From positions 122,755 to 186,754 of the forward strand of contig NZ_JAQOSQ010000009.1 in NCBI RefSeq assembly GCF_030068455.1: a stretch of DNA of 64,000 nt. The letters run 5' to 3'. This document shows, piece by piece, positions 34,245 through 43,053 of the stretch. How positions within the stretch are numbered: the stretch's first letter is position 1; each line of letters starts with the position of its first letter. Under the pieces are notes generated by a model. The model was not told where the DNA came from and searched no databases. It was given only the letters and a program-made list of their open reading frames with translations. This DNA is from Roseofilum casamattae BLCC-M143 (GTDB taxonomy: Bacteria > Cyanobacteriota > Cyanobacteriia > Cyanobacteriales > Desertifilaceae). Made by a program: the position numbers and the translations under genes.

Positions 34245-35657
34245 ATGCTTGGCGATCGCCCTCTTACCTCCCGACTCTTCCCACATCTTGGCAAACGAAA
34301 ACTCACCACCCTAGTTTCACTGGTGTTGTTTTCGGCGGTCATCAGTATAATCCTGCTAACTCAGACATCCGCCTGGGGTTTAGACGGGCAAAATAAGTCC
34401 AGTCAACCGAACATTCGGTCGTTGATTCGACGAGTGAGTCGTATCGAACAAACTTGGGGCAAACAGTATGCCACCTACTTCGACCATCAACGCGGCGATC
34501 GCCAACCGACAAAATTGCGAGCGCCCGAAATCTCGGCCTTTCTCGCCCAGAAGGGACAAGAGACTGGAGAGCAATCTGCTCTGGTCTATATCCATAACAT
34601 GCCGAAGGATCTCGAAATTGTTCTGGTTACCCCAACAGGAAATATTTACCGTCATCTCAATCGCGATGTTGGGGAAGCGAAACTTCAAGAAACCGCTCGC
34701 GAATTTCGCAATAACCTGACTCATCCCCGATATCTCCGCACTACTCGCTACGAACCCGCAGCACGGCAACTGTATGACTGGATTATTGCCCCCATAGAAG
34801 AAGAATTGGAAACTGAAGGCATTGATAGCCTGCTTCTATGCGTGGGGAGTGGGTTGCGCTCGGTTCCCTTGGCGGCCTTATTTGATGGCGATCGCTTTTT
34901 AGTCGAGAAGTATAGCCTGACGATGATTCCCGCCTTTAACCTGATGACATCCGAAGGCAAAAAACCCCGACAGCGCAAAGTCTTAGCCATGGGAGCCTCT
35001 GAGTTTTCTCAGCTCTCGCCTCTACCGGCTGTTCCCCTAGAACTGGAATTACTCGGTACCTCTGGATCGAATCCCAACCGTCCCTGGGATAGTCAAGCCT
35101 TCCTCAACGAGGAATTTACTCTAAACAACTTGCAAACCAAGCTGCAACAAGAGAACTTTGATATTGTCCATCTCGCTACTCATGCTGCCTTTAATCCCGG
35201 AAAACCCGATCGCTCTTATATTCAACTGTGGGATACTCAACTAACCCTCGATCGCATCGCCCAACTTCCCTTCGACAACCCACCCCTAGATTTACTCGTC
35301 CTGAGTGCATGTAGCACGGCAGTTGGCGATCGCCAAGCCGAACTCGGTTTTGCGGGATTAGCTTTTGAAAGCGGTGTTGAATCAGTTCTCGCCAGTTTCT
35401 GGCAAGTCAGCGACGCCGGTACTCTGGCGCTAATGAACGAATTTTACCAATTCTTACCCACGAGCGCGACCAAAGCCCAAGCCTTGCAGCAAGCACAAAT
35501 TGCCTTATTGCGCGAACAAGTGGAACTCACCGATCGGCAACTGCGCAGTTCTCGCGGAGCCGTCGAACTACCACCCACCTTGGGCGATCTTACCGCTAGC
35601 AATCTCGCTGCTCCCTTCTACTGGGCCGCATTTACCTTAATTGGTTCTCCTTGGTAA
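34245..35657 (+). CDS. CHAT domain protein with N-terminal membrane anchor
   Basis: 470-residue protein. One hydrophobic segment near residues 27-45 (TLVSLVLFSAVISIILLTQT) acts as signal anchor or signal peptide. The CHAT domain fills most of the rest, with YDWIIAPIEEELETEGIDSL, LRSVPLAALFDGDRFL, catalytic His313 (HLATHAAF), Cys356 (LSACSTAVGDRQAELGFAGLAF) and the C-terminal PFYWAAFTLIGSPW. Unlike the TPR-CHAT protein at 22.7 kb it has no TPR units and is directed to the membrane or periplasm. CHAT peptidases with this layout are common in cyanobacteria; the substrate is unknown. A hairpin lies downstream. Confidence 0.85.
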   Translation: MLGDRPLTSRLFPHLGKRKLTTLVSLVLFSAVISIILLTQTSAWGLDGQNKSSQPNIRSLIRRVSRIEQTWGKQYATYFDHQRGDRQPTKLRAPEISAFLAQKGQETGEQSALVYIHNMPKDLEIVLVTPTGNIYRHLNRDVGEAKLQETAREFRNNLTHPRYLRTTRYEPAARQLYDWIIAPIEEELETEGIDSLLLCVGSGLRSVPLAALFDGDRFLVEKYSLTMIPAFNLMTSEGKKPRQRKVLAMGASEFSQLSPLPAVPLELELLGTSGSNPNRPWDSQAFLNEEFTLNNLQTKLQQENFDIVHLATHAAFNPGKPDRSYIQLWDTQLTLDRIAQLPFDNPPLDLLVLSACSTAVGDRQAELGFAGLAFESGVESVLASFWQVSDAGTLALMNEFYQFLPTSATKAQALQQAQIALLREQVELTDRQLRSSRGAVELPPTLGDLTASNLAAPFYWAAFTLIGSPW

Positions 35658-35715
35658 CCTGAGTTTTGGCTGAAGATGAGCTTACCCTGAGACAACAAGC
35701 AGTATTCGCAGACTA

Positions 35716-35757
35716 AAAAAAATCGGTTTTCTCGTCCATTCGCAAGCGAGAAAACCG
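35716..35757 (-). terminator. Strong hairpin; A-tract on its left (terminator for leftward transcripts)
   Basis: CGGTTTTCTCG (35724-35734) pairs perfectly with CGAGAAAACCG (35747-35757). A run of eight A precedes the left arm and no T-run follows the right arm, so a U-tract would arise only on the minus strand. The gene on its left is on the plus strand, so this hairpin may stop leftward read-through or act as a 3' stabiliser. Confidence 0.6.
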
Positions 35758-35863
35758 ACTGCCATAATGGTTCAGCTTCGCTCTTTACCCATCTGGGGCA
35801 GCCATGCTCAAGCTATTCAGGTGCTAGATTAATGCTGTACCTCAAAGCTAAGCAGAGTACTGT

Positions 35864-36511
35864 ATGCTAAACAAGCCTATTCAACGCTTAACACAACTCA
35901 GCGATATTATCTTTGCCGTTACTATGACCATCCTGGCACTGGGTTTCGATCCAATGCCAGACAATCCAGAATTGTCTGAGAATGTAACTGATTGGTTATT
36001 AAGCCAACTTCCAGACTTAGCAATGTATGTTATTACCTTTGTAACTATAGCGTTCTACTGGCTGACTCACATACATCAGTTTAAGTACTACCAAAAGACT
36101 GATTCAATCCACATTTTTCTGACTCTTTTTTCTCTCATGTTTGTGGTGTTACTCGCCTATGCTAGCGATCTGTCAGTTTTCTACGATCGCGAATTTGCCG
36201 TTCAAACCTTCTTTAGCTTATCAGCTACAGGGATTGGTCTTTTCTCCTCCGCTGCTTGGATATATGGTACTTACAATCGACGATTAGTAACTTCAGATTT
36301 ACCCGACGCGACAATTCGCGATATTCGGCAAGAGGGATACATTGAACCCATAATTTCACTGCTAGCCATTGGTGGAGCATGGCTAGCATCTTGGGGTTGG
36401 ACTGCAACATTTGTTGTCGGTTTCCCTGTTGCTTTTCTAATTCAATCTAAGTTAACTAATTCCAAAGATGATGTTGTCCCGATCGGCGATCGCAATTTAC
36501 ATGCTAGCTAA
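35864..36511 (+). CDS. TMEM175-like (DUF1211) membrane protein
   Basis: 215-residue membrane protein of the TMEM175/DUF1211 family of potassium-permeable channels. The signature lies in the first helix, [20 protein letters not shown], corresponding to RxxxFSDxxFAxxxT. About six hydrophobic helices follow, including a His pair in the second region ([15 protein letters not shown]) and [21 protein letters not shown] at the end. Bacterial members form tetrameric K+-selective pores. Its 3' end overlaps the convergent oxidoreductase gene by 8 bp. Confidence 0.8.
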   Translation: MLNKPIQRLTQLSDIIFAVTMTILALGFDPMPDNPELSENVTDWLLSQLPDLAMYVITFVTIAFYWLTHIHQFKYYQKTDSIHIFLTLFSLMFVVLLAYASDLSVFYDREFAVQTFFSLSATGIGLFSSAAWIYGTYNRRLVTSDLPDATIRDIRQEGYIEPIISLLAIGGAWLASWGWTATFVVGFPVAFLIQSKLTNSKDDVVPIGDRNLHAS

Positions 36512-37511
36512 AACCATCTAGAACGGTTTTGCCAATGGCAGTTCCACTATCTTGCAGTTCGTGAGCTTTCTGTAGGTTGTCCGTACTCAAGGAGCCGCCA
36601 TGGTTATTGACCGTCGAGATGAGCGTACCATCATCTAACAGATCGGCAACGCGATTTAGCAGTTGATGCTGCACTTCTATGTCTTCGGTTTGGAACATCG
36701 AGCGAGTAAACATGAACTCCCAACTCACCGAAATTGCCTTCGGTTTGAGAGGCATAATGTCGAGAGTTCCAGGATCGTCAATTAAGGCAATGCGTCCGCG
36801 CGGTTTAATCAGTTTTTGGATAGCCTCATAGTGTTTGTCTGTATGGGTGAGCGCGGCTATATACCGTGGGGAAATTCCCAGAGTTTTCATCTCTTCATCC
36901 AGTGGGTTTCGGTGATTTACAATGCGATCGGCACCCATCTTTTCCACCCAAGCTCTGGTATCATCGCGGGAGGCTGTGGCGATGACAGTCAGGTTAGTCA
37001 GTTTCTTGGCTAACTGGATTAAGATCGATCCCACGCCGCCAGCACCTCCAATGACCAAGATAGCTTCGCCCGAGCCTTCACCTTCTTTCAGCATGAAGCT
37101 ATCGAACAAGAGTTCCCAAGCGGTAATACCGGTCAGAGCCATTCCTGCGGCTTCAGCGAAACCGAGAGATGAGGGCTTGCGACCGACAATGCGCTCGTCA
37201 ACCAGGTGGAGTTCGGCATTAGTTCCAGGTCGGGTGATATCGCCAGCGTAGAACACCTGATCCCCCGGTCGAAACTTGGTGGTTTCTGTGCCAACTTCTC
37301 TGACAATTCCCGCAGCATCAAAGCCGAGGATGCGAGGGCCGGCCTCGGGTTGCATCCGGGCGCGTACTTTGATATCGACGGGGTTGACGGAAATTCCACG
37401 AACTTCTACGAGCAGATCTTTAGGCCCGAGCTGAGGAATATCGGTCTCAAATTCGATGAGAGCATCTTGCACTGAAACTGGACCGGCTTCCCTGTATCCA
37501 ATAGCTTTCAT
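36504..37511 (-). CDS. Zinc-type alcohol dehydrogenase-like / quinone oxidoreductase (MDR family)
   Basis: 335-residue medium-chain dehydrogenase/reductase. The N-terminal GroES-like domain ([38 protein letters not shown]) precedes a Rossmann domain with [21 protein letters not shown], an NADPH-binding pattern. The Cys/His zinc ligands of true alcohol dehydrogenases are absent, so quinone or enone reduction is likelier despite the usual database name. A divergent HxlR-type regulator gene starts 155 bp away, a very common pairing in which a thiol-sensing repressor controls a quinone reductase. Confidence 0.85.
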   Translation of the reverse strand: MKAIGYREAGPVSVQDALIEFETDIPQLGPKDLLVEVRGISVNPVDIKVRARMQPEAGPRILGFDAAGIVREVGTETTKFRPGDQVFYAGDITRPGTNAELHLVDERIVGRKPSSLGFAEAAGMALTGITAWELLFDSFMLKEGEGSGEAILVIGGAGGVGSILIQLAKKLTNLTVIATASRDDTRAWVEKMGADRIVNHRNPLDEEMKTLGISPRYIAALTHTDKHYEAIQKLIKPRGRIALIDDPGTLDIMPLKPKAISVSWEFMFTRSMFQTEDIEVQHQLLNRVADLLDDGTLISTVNNHGGSLSTDNLQKAHELQDSGTAIGKTVLDGFS

Positions 37512-37606
37512 TATTAATTCTTCTCTCCTCCAGAAACGGTAGTGTCTCTGGTTCGTTGGTTATGCTGTTTAGGCTTCAATGGCTAGCGTATTTCAAGAAA
37601 ACGATC

Positions 37607-37645
37607 TTGACAAGTACCCACATTTTTGTAAGTAATGGAGGTGTT
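37607..37645 (+). promoter_or_regulatory. Candidate hxlR promoter/operator
   Basis: TTGACA at 37607-37612 is a consensus -35 box. Downstream, TTTTTGTAAGTA (37623-37634) resembles the TACTATTTGTAAGTA box known for the HxlR-type repressor YodB and overlaps the place of a -10 box. The setting between the divergent oxidoreductase and regulator genes supports an autoregulated operator. Confidence 0.4.
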
Positions 37646-37652
37646 TGAACGT

Positions 37653-37670
37653 ATGAAATTCAAAATATGA
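37653..37670 (+). CDS. Five-codon leader peptide MKFKI overlapping the hxlR start
   Basis: ATG 37653 has GGAGG 11 nt upstream (37637-37641) and opens a frame of five codons, MKFKI, whose TGA overlaps the ATG of the regulator gene (ATGA at 37667). The regulator itself has no ribosome site of its own. The arrangement suggests translation of the regulator by re-initiation. Confidence 0.35.
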   Translation: MKFKI

Positions 37671-38053
37671 CGCGGAAGTATAACTGGAAGACTGGCTGTG
37701 ATGTGGAAGCGACCCTAAGTGTTATCGGCGGTCGCTGGAAGCCGGTGCTGGTGTGCCATCTGTTGGGCGGCCGCAAGCGCTTCGGCGAACTGCGGCGACT
37801 GACTCCCAATGCAACCGAGCGGATGATTACCTTGCAACTGCGAGAGTTGGAGGCTGATGGGATTATTTCGCGCCATGTTTACGCTGAAGTGCCGCCGCGC
37901 GTGGAGTACGAATTAACGGAATTTGGACGATCGCTCGAGGCAATTTTGGTGCTGATGCAGCAGTGGGGTAGTGCGTTTAAGGCTCGTCGTTTGGCAGAAG
38001 AGCTGGAGGCAGAGCAGCCCGCACAGCGTTGTTTGAGCGAACTGAGAAATTAA
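37667..38053 (+). CDS. HxlR family transcriptional regulator
   Basis: 128-residue winged-helix regulator of the HxlR/YodB type. Family marks are CDVEATLSVIGGRWKPVLVCHL with Cys10, the HTH region KRFGELRRLTPNATERMITLQLRELEADGI, and the wing RHVYAEVPPRVEYELTEFGRSL. In relatives the N-terminal Cys senses diamide or quinones and de-represses a nearby reductase. The divergent MDR oxidoreductase at 36504-37511 is the obvious target. The start is at the ATG coupled to the short leader frame. A hairpin terminator follows 22 bp after the stop. Confidence 0.9.
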   Translation: MTRKYNWKTGCDVEATLSVIGGRWKPVLVCHLLGGRKRFGELRRLTPNATERMITLQLRELEADGIISRHVYAEVPPRVEYELTEFGRSLEAILVLMQQWGSAFKARRLAEELEAEQPAQRCLSELRN

Positions 38054-38074
38054 TCGCAAAAGAGAATAGCAAAA

Positions 38075-38100
38075 GAGGCGGGCGATCGCTCGCCTGCCTC
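38075..38100. terminator. Bidirectional hairpin terminator between convergent genes
   Basis: GAGGCGGGCGA (38075-38085) pairs with TCGCCTGCCTC (38090-38100), one G-T pair, loop of four. It lies between the hxlR gene and the convergent exported-protein gene. No long T-run. Confidence 0.5.
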
Positions 38101-38125
38101 TGAAGAACGCTGAATTGACCTTTTC

Positions 38126-38587
38126 CTACCAAGTTTGAGGAATGAGTCGCGGTGCCGGAGCGGGAGGGGGAGGGGGAGGTAAAGGAGGCAGAGCTGGGGT
38201 CGGACGAGGTGCTGGCAGAGGAGGAATGGTAAAGGCTCTCGCTGGTGTTGCGGGTTCGCGATACAGAGACACTCGATTGCAGAATACTGGAGTTACGACC
38301 ACATCGGAGCCGAGGATATTACCAATAAATCCGCGTTCCCGGCGATCGAGATAAACCGTGCGTACTTCACCGCTGGTTAATTCTAGGGTAACTAAGTCGC
38401 CAACGACGCTACGAACATTGCCTCTGATGGTTTGTTCGGCTCCTTCAGGACTTTGGGCTAATTTCAGAGCGGCTTCGCAGACGGGAGCACCCTCTGCTGT
38501 GGTTTGTTCGGCTTGAGCCGCTCGTGCTGGAATCAGCAAAAGTAGCGACGCACCGATAAAGGCTGCTATTTTTTTCATCTGTTTCAC
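38126..38587 (-). CDS. Small exported proline-rich protein, unrecognised
   Basis: 153-residue secreted protein. The signal peptide KKIAAFIGASLLLLIPARAAQA ends near residue 26. A beta-rich core of about 80 residues (TIRGNVRSVVGDLVTLELTSGEVRTVYLD, GSDVVVTPVFCNRVSLY) looks like an OB- or SH3-type barrel, and has two Cys that could form a disulfide. The C-terminal 35 residues are almost only Pro and Ala. I know no family name. It is a single gene; a terminator hairpin separates it from the convergent regulator gene. Confidence 0.6.
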   Translation of the reverse strand: MKQMKKIAAFIGASLLLLIPARAAQAEQTTAEGAPVCEAALKLAQSPEGAEQTIRGNVRSVVGDLVTLELTSGEVRTVYLDRRERGFIGNILGSDVVVTPVFCNRVSLYREPATPARAFTIPPLPAPRPTPALPPLPPPPPPAPAPRLIPQTW

Positions 38588-38856
38588 TCCTTCACGGGAA
38601 TATAATGACAGAACTCTAGGTTCTTAACGTTAGAGATTCTCAAAGATTGAGATTAGAGACTTCAAGTATAGTTGAACTAATCCAATTTTAGTTCGGGGTT
38701 TGGGATGTCGCTTTCGGAACGATCGCGTTCTCCGAAAGCTTTTTCCTGTCTGGGATAAGCAGCTTACAGACCGCGATCGCCACAAGACTATTCCAGAATC
38801 TTGCCATTATACTAGCCTAATATGCTCAAATCCGGAACCGATACCCGTCTAAACCC

Positions 38857-39399
38857 ATGTCACGCCCCTCCCACATAGCGATTTTATTTGTCGATGGTTA
38901 TAACATTATTGGTGCTTGGAGCGATCTCCAAGACTTGCGCGATCGCCACGGACTTGAAGTCGCTCGCCAACATTTGATTGAAGTGATGACCAGTTATAGT
39001 GCCTTCCGAGGATACGATACCCGAATTGTTTTTGATGCCTATCAAAAAGCAACTCGCGATCGCCACGAAACCATTACGGCAAACTTATCGGTATGTTATA
39101 CCAATTTTGGACAGACCGCAGATTCTTACATTGAGGTGGCTTGTGCCAAATTCCGCAACTCGATTGAGAAATACGAAAAACGATTAATTGTTGCCACCTC
39201 CGATCGCGCTCAACAAATTACAGTCATTGGCTATGGTGCCGAGTGGATGTCTGCTAGCAAACTCGCTCAGGATGTGAGTGCAGCCGATCGCCAAGTGCGG
39301 CGTCCCCAATCTTCCCAAACGAAACATCGCCGACCGTCACTAGAGAATAGTCTCGATCCGGCATTACGCCAGCGTTTGGAAGCTCTTCGCTTTGGTTAG
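38857..39399 (+). CDS. NYN (YacP-like) domain ribonuclease
   Basis: 180-residue protein of the NYN/YacP family, PIN-like nucleases that include Rae1, a ribosome-associated mRNA endonuclease of Bacillus. Asp residues of the metal site are visible in LFVDGYNIIGAW, RIVFDAYQKAT and the later TSDRAQQ. The motif TNFGQTADSYIE is also a family landmark. The C-terminal tail (RRPQSSQTKHRR) is basic and may contact RNA. tRNA-Asn lies 77 bp downstream on the same strand but with its own promoter-like region. The substrate is not known here. Confidence 0.85.
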   Translation: MSRPSHIAILFVDGYNIIGAWSDLQDLRDRHGLEVARQHLIEVMTSYSAFRGYDTRIVFDAYQKATRDRHETITANLSVCYTNFGQTADSYIEVACAKFRNSIEKYEKRLIVATSDRAQQITVIGYGAEWMSASKLAQDVSAADRQVRRPQSSQTKHRRPSLENSLDPALRQRLEALRFG

Positions 39400-39475
39400 C
39401 CCGATATGCTGCTAAAAAAAATCGATCGCGAGGTTGACAAACTCTAGAAAATAGAGTTATGCTAATTAAGCGCGA

Positions 39476-39547
<72 letters not shown>

Positions 39548-39607
39548 TTGTCAAAAGTATAGTTACGATCGCAAGCTTGTTGTGTTGGCGTTGCGATTGA
39601 TTGTTTC

Positions 39608-40789
39608 ATGGACTATAACTTCACCGATCCCGACTTGTTTCCCTCCTGGAAGCAATGGTGGACTCTCGATCCCGATCGCATTTATCTCAATCACGGAGCT
39701 TTTGGAGCTTGTCCGCGTCCGGTGCTGGAGCAGCAAAAGGAGCTAAGAGCGCAACTGGAGAGAAACCCGACTCGATTTATGGTGCATGAGTTGGAACCCC
39801 TGCTGGATGAGGCTCGCGATCGCCTGGCGGAGTTTGTGGGAGCCAAGTCTGCCGAGTTAGCCTTCATTCCCAATACCACCACGGGAATTAGTACGGTGTT
39901 GCGCTCTCTCTCGTTTGCTCCTGGAGATGAGTTGTTAACCACAACTCAAGAATATAATGCCTGTCGCAATGCCCTAGATTTTGTTGCCGCTCGCACGGGT
40001 GCAAACGTTGTTACCGTTCCGGTTCCCTTCCCCTTCGAGAATGAAGAGATGGCGATCGCTGCTATATTAAGTGGAATATCGGAGAAAACGCGGTTAGTCT
40101 TGCTCGACCATATTACTAGCGTCACGAGTCTAATCTTTCCCATTCAACAGTTAGCTCGAGAACTGCGCGATCGCCAGATCGATTTCCTCGTCGATGGCGC
40201 CCACGTTCCCGGACAGATCCCGCTCAATCTAGCGGAGTTAGGCGTCACTTACTATTGCGGTAATTGTCATAAATGGCTCTGCTCTCCCAAAGGAGCGGCA
40301 TTTCTGTACGTTCGGGAAGATAAACAATCTTTAATTCATCCCTTAACCATTAGTCATGGAGCAAATTCTAGCCGCCGCGATCGCAGCCGATTTCACCTAG
40401 AATTTGATTGGACGGGCAGCAACGATCCCACGCCCTATTTATGTCTGCCAGCAACTCTTGACTTTATCAATACTCGAGTGCCGGGTGGATGGATGGGACT
40501 GATGGAGAGCAATCATCATAAGGTTATTCAGGCCAGACAGGTGCTGTGCGATGCTTTGGGGATTGCTCCTCTAACTGGGGATCGGGCCATTGGTTCTATG
40601 GCTTCCCTACCTTTACCAGAGGGTTGCGCTCGAACTCTTTACCGCCAACTTTCGGAAGAAAAAGGGATTGAGGTCGCCATTAAGCCGTTTCCTCACCCGC
40701 CTCATCGGTTGCTCAGAATCTGCGCTCAGATCTATAATGACCTTAACGACTATCAGCAATTAGCGATCGCTCTCAATACACTCTTATAA
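39608..40789 (+). CDS. Class V aminotransferase-fold PLP enzyme
   Basis: 393-residue fold-type I PLP enzyme of the aminotransferase class V group, closest in look to isopenicillin-N epimerase-like and cysteine-desulfurase-like proteins. Features are YLNHGAFGACPRPV near the N-terminus, FIPNTTTGISTVLRSL, the cofactor Asp-His in VDGAHVPGQIPLNL, and the PLP lysine in YYCGNCHKWLCSPKGAAFLY. The absence of an active-site Cys loop makes desulfurase activity unlikely. The substrate is unknown. It stands 60 bp after tRNA-Asn and may share its transcript. Confidence 0.85.
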   Translation: MDYNFTDPDLFPSWKQWWTLDPDRIYLNHGAFGACPRPVLEQQKELRAQLERNPTRFMVHELEPLLDEARDRLAEFVGAKSAELAFIPNTTTGISTVLRSLSFAPGDELLTTTQEYNACRNALDFVAARTGANVVTVPVPFPFENEEMAIAAILSGISEKTRLVLLDHITSVTSLIFPIQQLARELRDRQIDFLVDGAHVPGQIPLNLAELGVTYYCGNCHKWLCSPKGAAFLYVREDKQSLIHPLTISHGANSSRRDRSRFHLEFDWTGSNDPTPYLCLPATLDFINTRVPGGWMGLMESNHHKVIQARQVLCDALGIAPLTGDRAIGSMASLPLPEGCARTLYRQLSEEKGIEVAIKPFPHPPHRLLRICAQIYNDLNDYQQLAIALNTLL

Positions 40790-40828
40790 AGATTTATTTA
40801 AAGATTTATTCTACCGAACCCGATGCAA

Positions 40829-40846
40829 ATCACCCATATGGGTGAT
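40829..40846. promoter_or_regulatory. Perfect 18-bp palindrome, possible operator
   Basis: ATCACCCATATGGGTGAT is its own reverse complement. It lies 40 bp after the aminotransferase stop, in a 260-bp gap upstream of a small membrane-protein gene; a second, looser inverted repeat TAACC/GGTTA follows at about 40868. Otherwise 40790-41049 holds nothing I can name. Confidence 0.4.
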
Positions 40847-41049
40847 GCTCTTCAGTTGGGTCTCAAGTAACCTAGATGGGTTAATTTTACTGAAACTTAT
40901 GGGACTCCGGCAAGGGATCGCAACCTACCCATTAACTTGTGGGACAAGTTACGAACGATCTTCCATACCACTAACTCAGACCCTGGATTGACTCCGATTC
41001 ATGGCTGGAGAAATGTCTAGATTTTGTATCAACCCTGGAGGGTATTGTG

Positions 41050-41157
41050 ATGGAAATTCCTCAAGTTTTACGCTGGACAGCGATCTATTTGATGCAAACG
41101 GCGATCGCGCTGACTATTGGAGCATTATTGGTGCAGTGGATTACACGGTTACCGTAA
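41050..41157 (+). CDS. Single-span small membrane protein, 35 residues
   Basis: ATG 41050 is preceded by GGAGGG with 7 nt spacing, a strong ribosome site. The peptide MEIPQVLRWTAIYLMQTAIA continues LTIGALLVQWITRLP, giving one transmembrane helix of about 22 residues with short charged ends. This size and form is like small photosystem or cytochrome subunits and stress-linked membrane peptides, but I recognise none of them. It lies 92 bp upstream of the universal stress protein gene. Confidence 0.5.
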   Translation: MEIPQVLRWTAIYLMQTAIALTIGALLVQWITRLP

Positions 41158-41249
41158 TGAGAATGGCTCCAGAAATAAGTTAGTACTTGCTCCTCAAGCA
41201 GTGCGACAATATTGGTTAGATTAGTGATAACGTTGTTGAGGACTTGAAA

Positions 41250-41726
41250 ATGGTTGCGAAAATTTTAGTGGCTCTAGATAATAGCCCCATCAGTAACAAG
41301 ATCTTTCAAGAGGCATTGACGCTCGCTCGTTCCAAGTCCGCTCAGTTGATGCTAGTCCATATCCTCTCAACACAATCGACTGACAGCCCCCCAGATCCGC
41401 GCATGTCAAGTTTGGGAATTGATGCACAACTAAGTCTAGATTGGGTAAAGTCCTACCGACAGCAATGGGAGAGTTTCGAGCAGGAAAGCTTAGAGATACT
41501 GAAGTCGTTTGAAGCGGAAGCGACGGCTGCTGGCGTTGCAACGGAATTGACACAAACCTATGGGAATCCAGGACGGACTCTTTGCGAGTTAGCCAGCTCT
41601 TGGAATGCCGACCTTGTGGTTCTGGGACGACGGGGTAAGTCTCAAATTGCAGAACTATTTCTCGGCAGTACGAGCAATTATGCGATCCATCACCTTCCTT
41701 GTTCGGTATATGTGGTGCATGGATAA
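41250..41726 (+). CDS. Universal stress protein (UspA family)
   Basis: 158-residue USP from ATG 41250 (MVAKILVALDNSPISN); an upstream TTG is less likely. The ATP-binding signature G-x2-G-x9-G-S/T is present in LGRRGKSQIAELFLGSTSNY, and the usual Asp in VALDNS. Single-domain cytoplasmic protein, forming dimers in the family, induced by stress. It is preceded by the 35-residue membrane-protein gene and followed by the Psb32-like gene 111 bp downstream. Confidence 0.9.
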   Translation: MVAKILVALDNSPISNKIFQEALTLARSKSAQLMLVHILSTQSTDSPPDPRMSSLGIDAQLSLDWVKSYRQQWESFEQESLEILKSFEAEATAAGVATELTQTYGNPGRTLCELASSWNADLVVLGRRGKSQIAELFLGSTSNYAIHHLPCSVYVVHG

Positions 41727-41837
41727 AGAGGTTGGCGATCGCCTTTTATTAATGATGAGTCAATGATGAGAATTGGGGACGGCGGAAATGATAAGTTATA
41801 TGGATAGATGCTACGATTGTCGATGGGAGAAATAGTA

Positions 41838-42521
41838 ATGAAAAAAGGATGGCACCTTGCATTTAGTCTGCTTCTGTTGATGTGTTTCTGGTCGATCGCG
41901 CCGCAGCTAGCGGGAGCAACTGGAGTATATCAAATGCCTGTGGTTAATGCTGGAGATGATACTTGGGTTGTCGATGATGCCGAAGCACTCAGTCGGATTA
42001 ATGAAGGGAAACTCAGCCAGCAGATGAGGCAATTGGCTGAAGATACGGGCAGTGAAGTCCGTTTTATCACAATTCGCCGCCTGGACTATGGCGAAACCAT
42101 TGAGAGTTTTACTGAAAGTTTGTTTGAGACTTGGTTCCCTACTCGAGAAACTCAAGCGAATCAAGTGTTGTTAGTGTTGGATGTGGTGACCAATAATTCG
42201 GCTATTCGGACTGGAGATAGTGTTAAAGAGCTGATGTCTGACGCGATCGCAACCAGTGTTTCTGATGAAACCATTCAAATTCCGTTACGAGCTGGCGATC
42301 GCTACAATCAAGCTTTTATTGGCGCTGGCGATCGGATTGCCACAGTCTTGTCTGGAGAACCCGATCCCGGCCCTCCTGTAGTGAAAGATACTCTGCAAGC
42401 GGAGAGTACATTTGCTTCCGTTGAAGAGACTCAGGAATCAAATGCGACGACTTGGGTGATTGTCTTGCTGATCCTGGCAACTGTTATTCCCATGGTGACT
42501 TATTTCTGGTTGTATAGTTAG
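41838..42521 (+). CDS. TPM domain protein, Psb32-like
   Basis: 227-residue protein from ATG 41838, preceded by GGGAGA. A signal peptide (about 1-27, FSLLLLMCFWSIAPQLAGAT) leads to a TPM domain (VDDAEALSRINEGKLSQQMR, EVRFITIRRLDYGETIESF, NQVLLVLDVVTNNSAIRTGD) and a single C-terminal membrane helix (TTWVIVLLILATVIPMVTYF). This is the architecture of cyanobacterial Psb32, a thylakoid protein involved in photosystem II repair and photoprotection. The name rests on architecture and remembered sequence similarity; other TPM proteins share it. Confidence 0.75.
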   Translation: MKKGWHLAFSLLLLMCFWSIAPQLAGATGVYQMPVVNAGDDTWVVDDAEALSRINEGKLSQQMRQLAEDTGSEVRFITIRRLDYGETIESFTESLFETWFPTRETQANQVLLVLDVVTNNSAIRTGDSVKELMSDAIATSVSDETIQIPLRAGDRYNQAFIGAGDRIATVLSGEPDPGPPVVKDTLQAESTFASVEETQESNATTWVIVLLILATVIPMVTYFWLYS

Positions 42522-42620
42522 TTTAACCTGAGTTCGGAATAGGAAAACCAGGCGATCGCAACCGGAGAAATAGACAAGCAAGCGCACCAGGCCACCTTGC
42601 CCAGAGTGTGGTGAATTTGA

Positions 42621-43010
42621 TTACTTCTTTAGCAACAGCAACAGAGCAAAAATACCAAATATTAATCCTTCAGTGGCTAACAGTCCGTTTAAGGTTTGAG
42701 CGTCTTCAGGGTTAATGATAAACTGTGCCCGCAGCACTGTATAGGGCACAAATTGCAGTAAAATTATCCCGGCAAACACCAACCATACTGAACCAGCTAA
42801 ACCCTGCCAAAGAGCGATCGCAGCGACCAGATCGAAAATGAGCAGAACCACATCCATTCCTTGCCACAGCAATGGTGTTGATAACCAAGGAGTACCCGTC
42901 AACCCAGCTATATTACCGATGTGAACTGTCGCACCGTAGAGCAAAACGAATGCTAGAAATTTGGCATAGCGAGCTGTCCAAGGATTGCTGAAAGGATTAT
43001 TATCGGGCAT
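42621..43010 (-). CDS. Four-helix membrane protein, unrecognised
   Basis: 129-residue integral membrane protein with four hydrophobic helices (FLAFVLLYGATVHIGNIAGL, WQGMDVVLLIFDLVAAIALW, SVWLVFAGIILLQFVPYTVL, LLATEGLIFGIFALLLLL) and a hydrophilic N-terminus. No family name comes to mind. It is 43 bp downstream of the GTPase gene on the same strand, so the two may be co-transcribed. Confidence 0.6.
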   Translation of the reverse strand: MPDNNPFSNPWTARYAKFLAFVLLYGATVHIGNIAGLTGTPWLSTPLLWQGMDVVLLIFDLVAAIALWQGLAGSVWLVFAGIILLQFVPYTVLRAQFIINPEDAQTLNGLLATEGLIFGIFALLLLLKK

Positions 43011-43053
43011 ACTAGAAATCCTCTTATTGAGGTGCGAGTGTTAATATCTCAAT

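Noticed and set aside
41001..41183. 60-codon frame overlapping the 35-residue membrane protein
   Set aside because: No ribosome site and no folded or membrane character; the shorter frame has a strong GGAGGG site.
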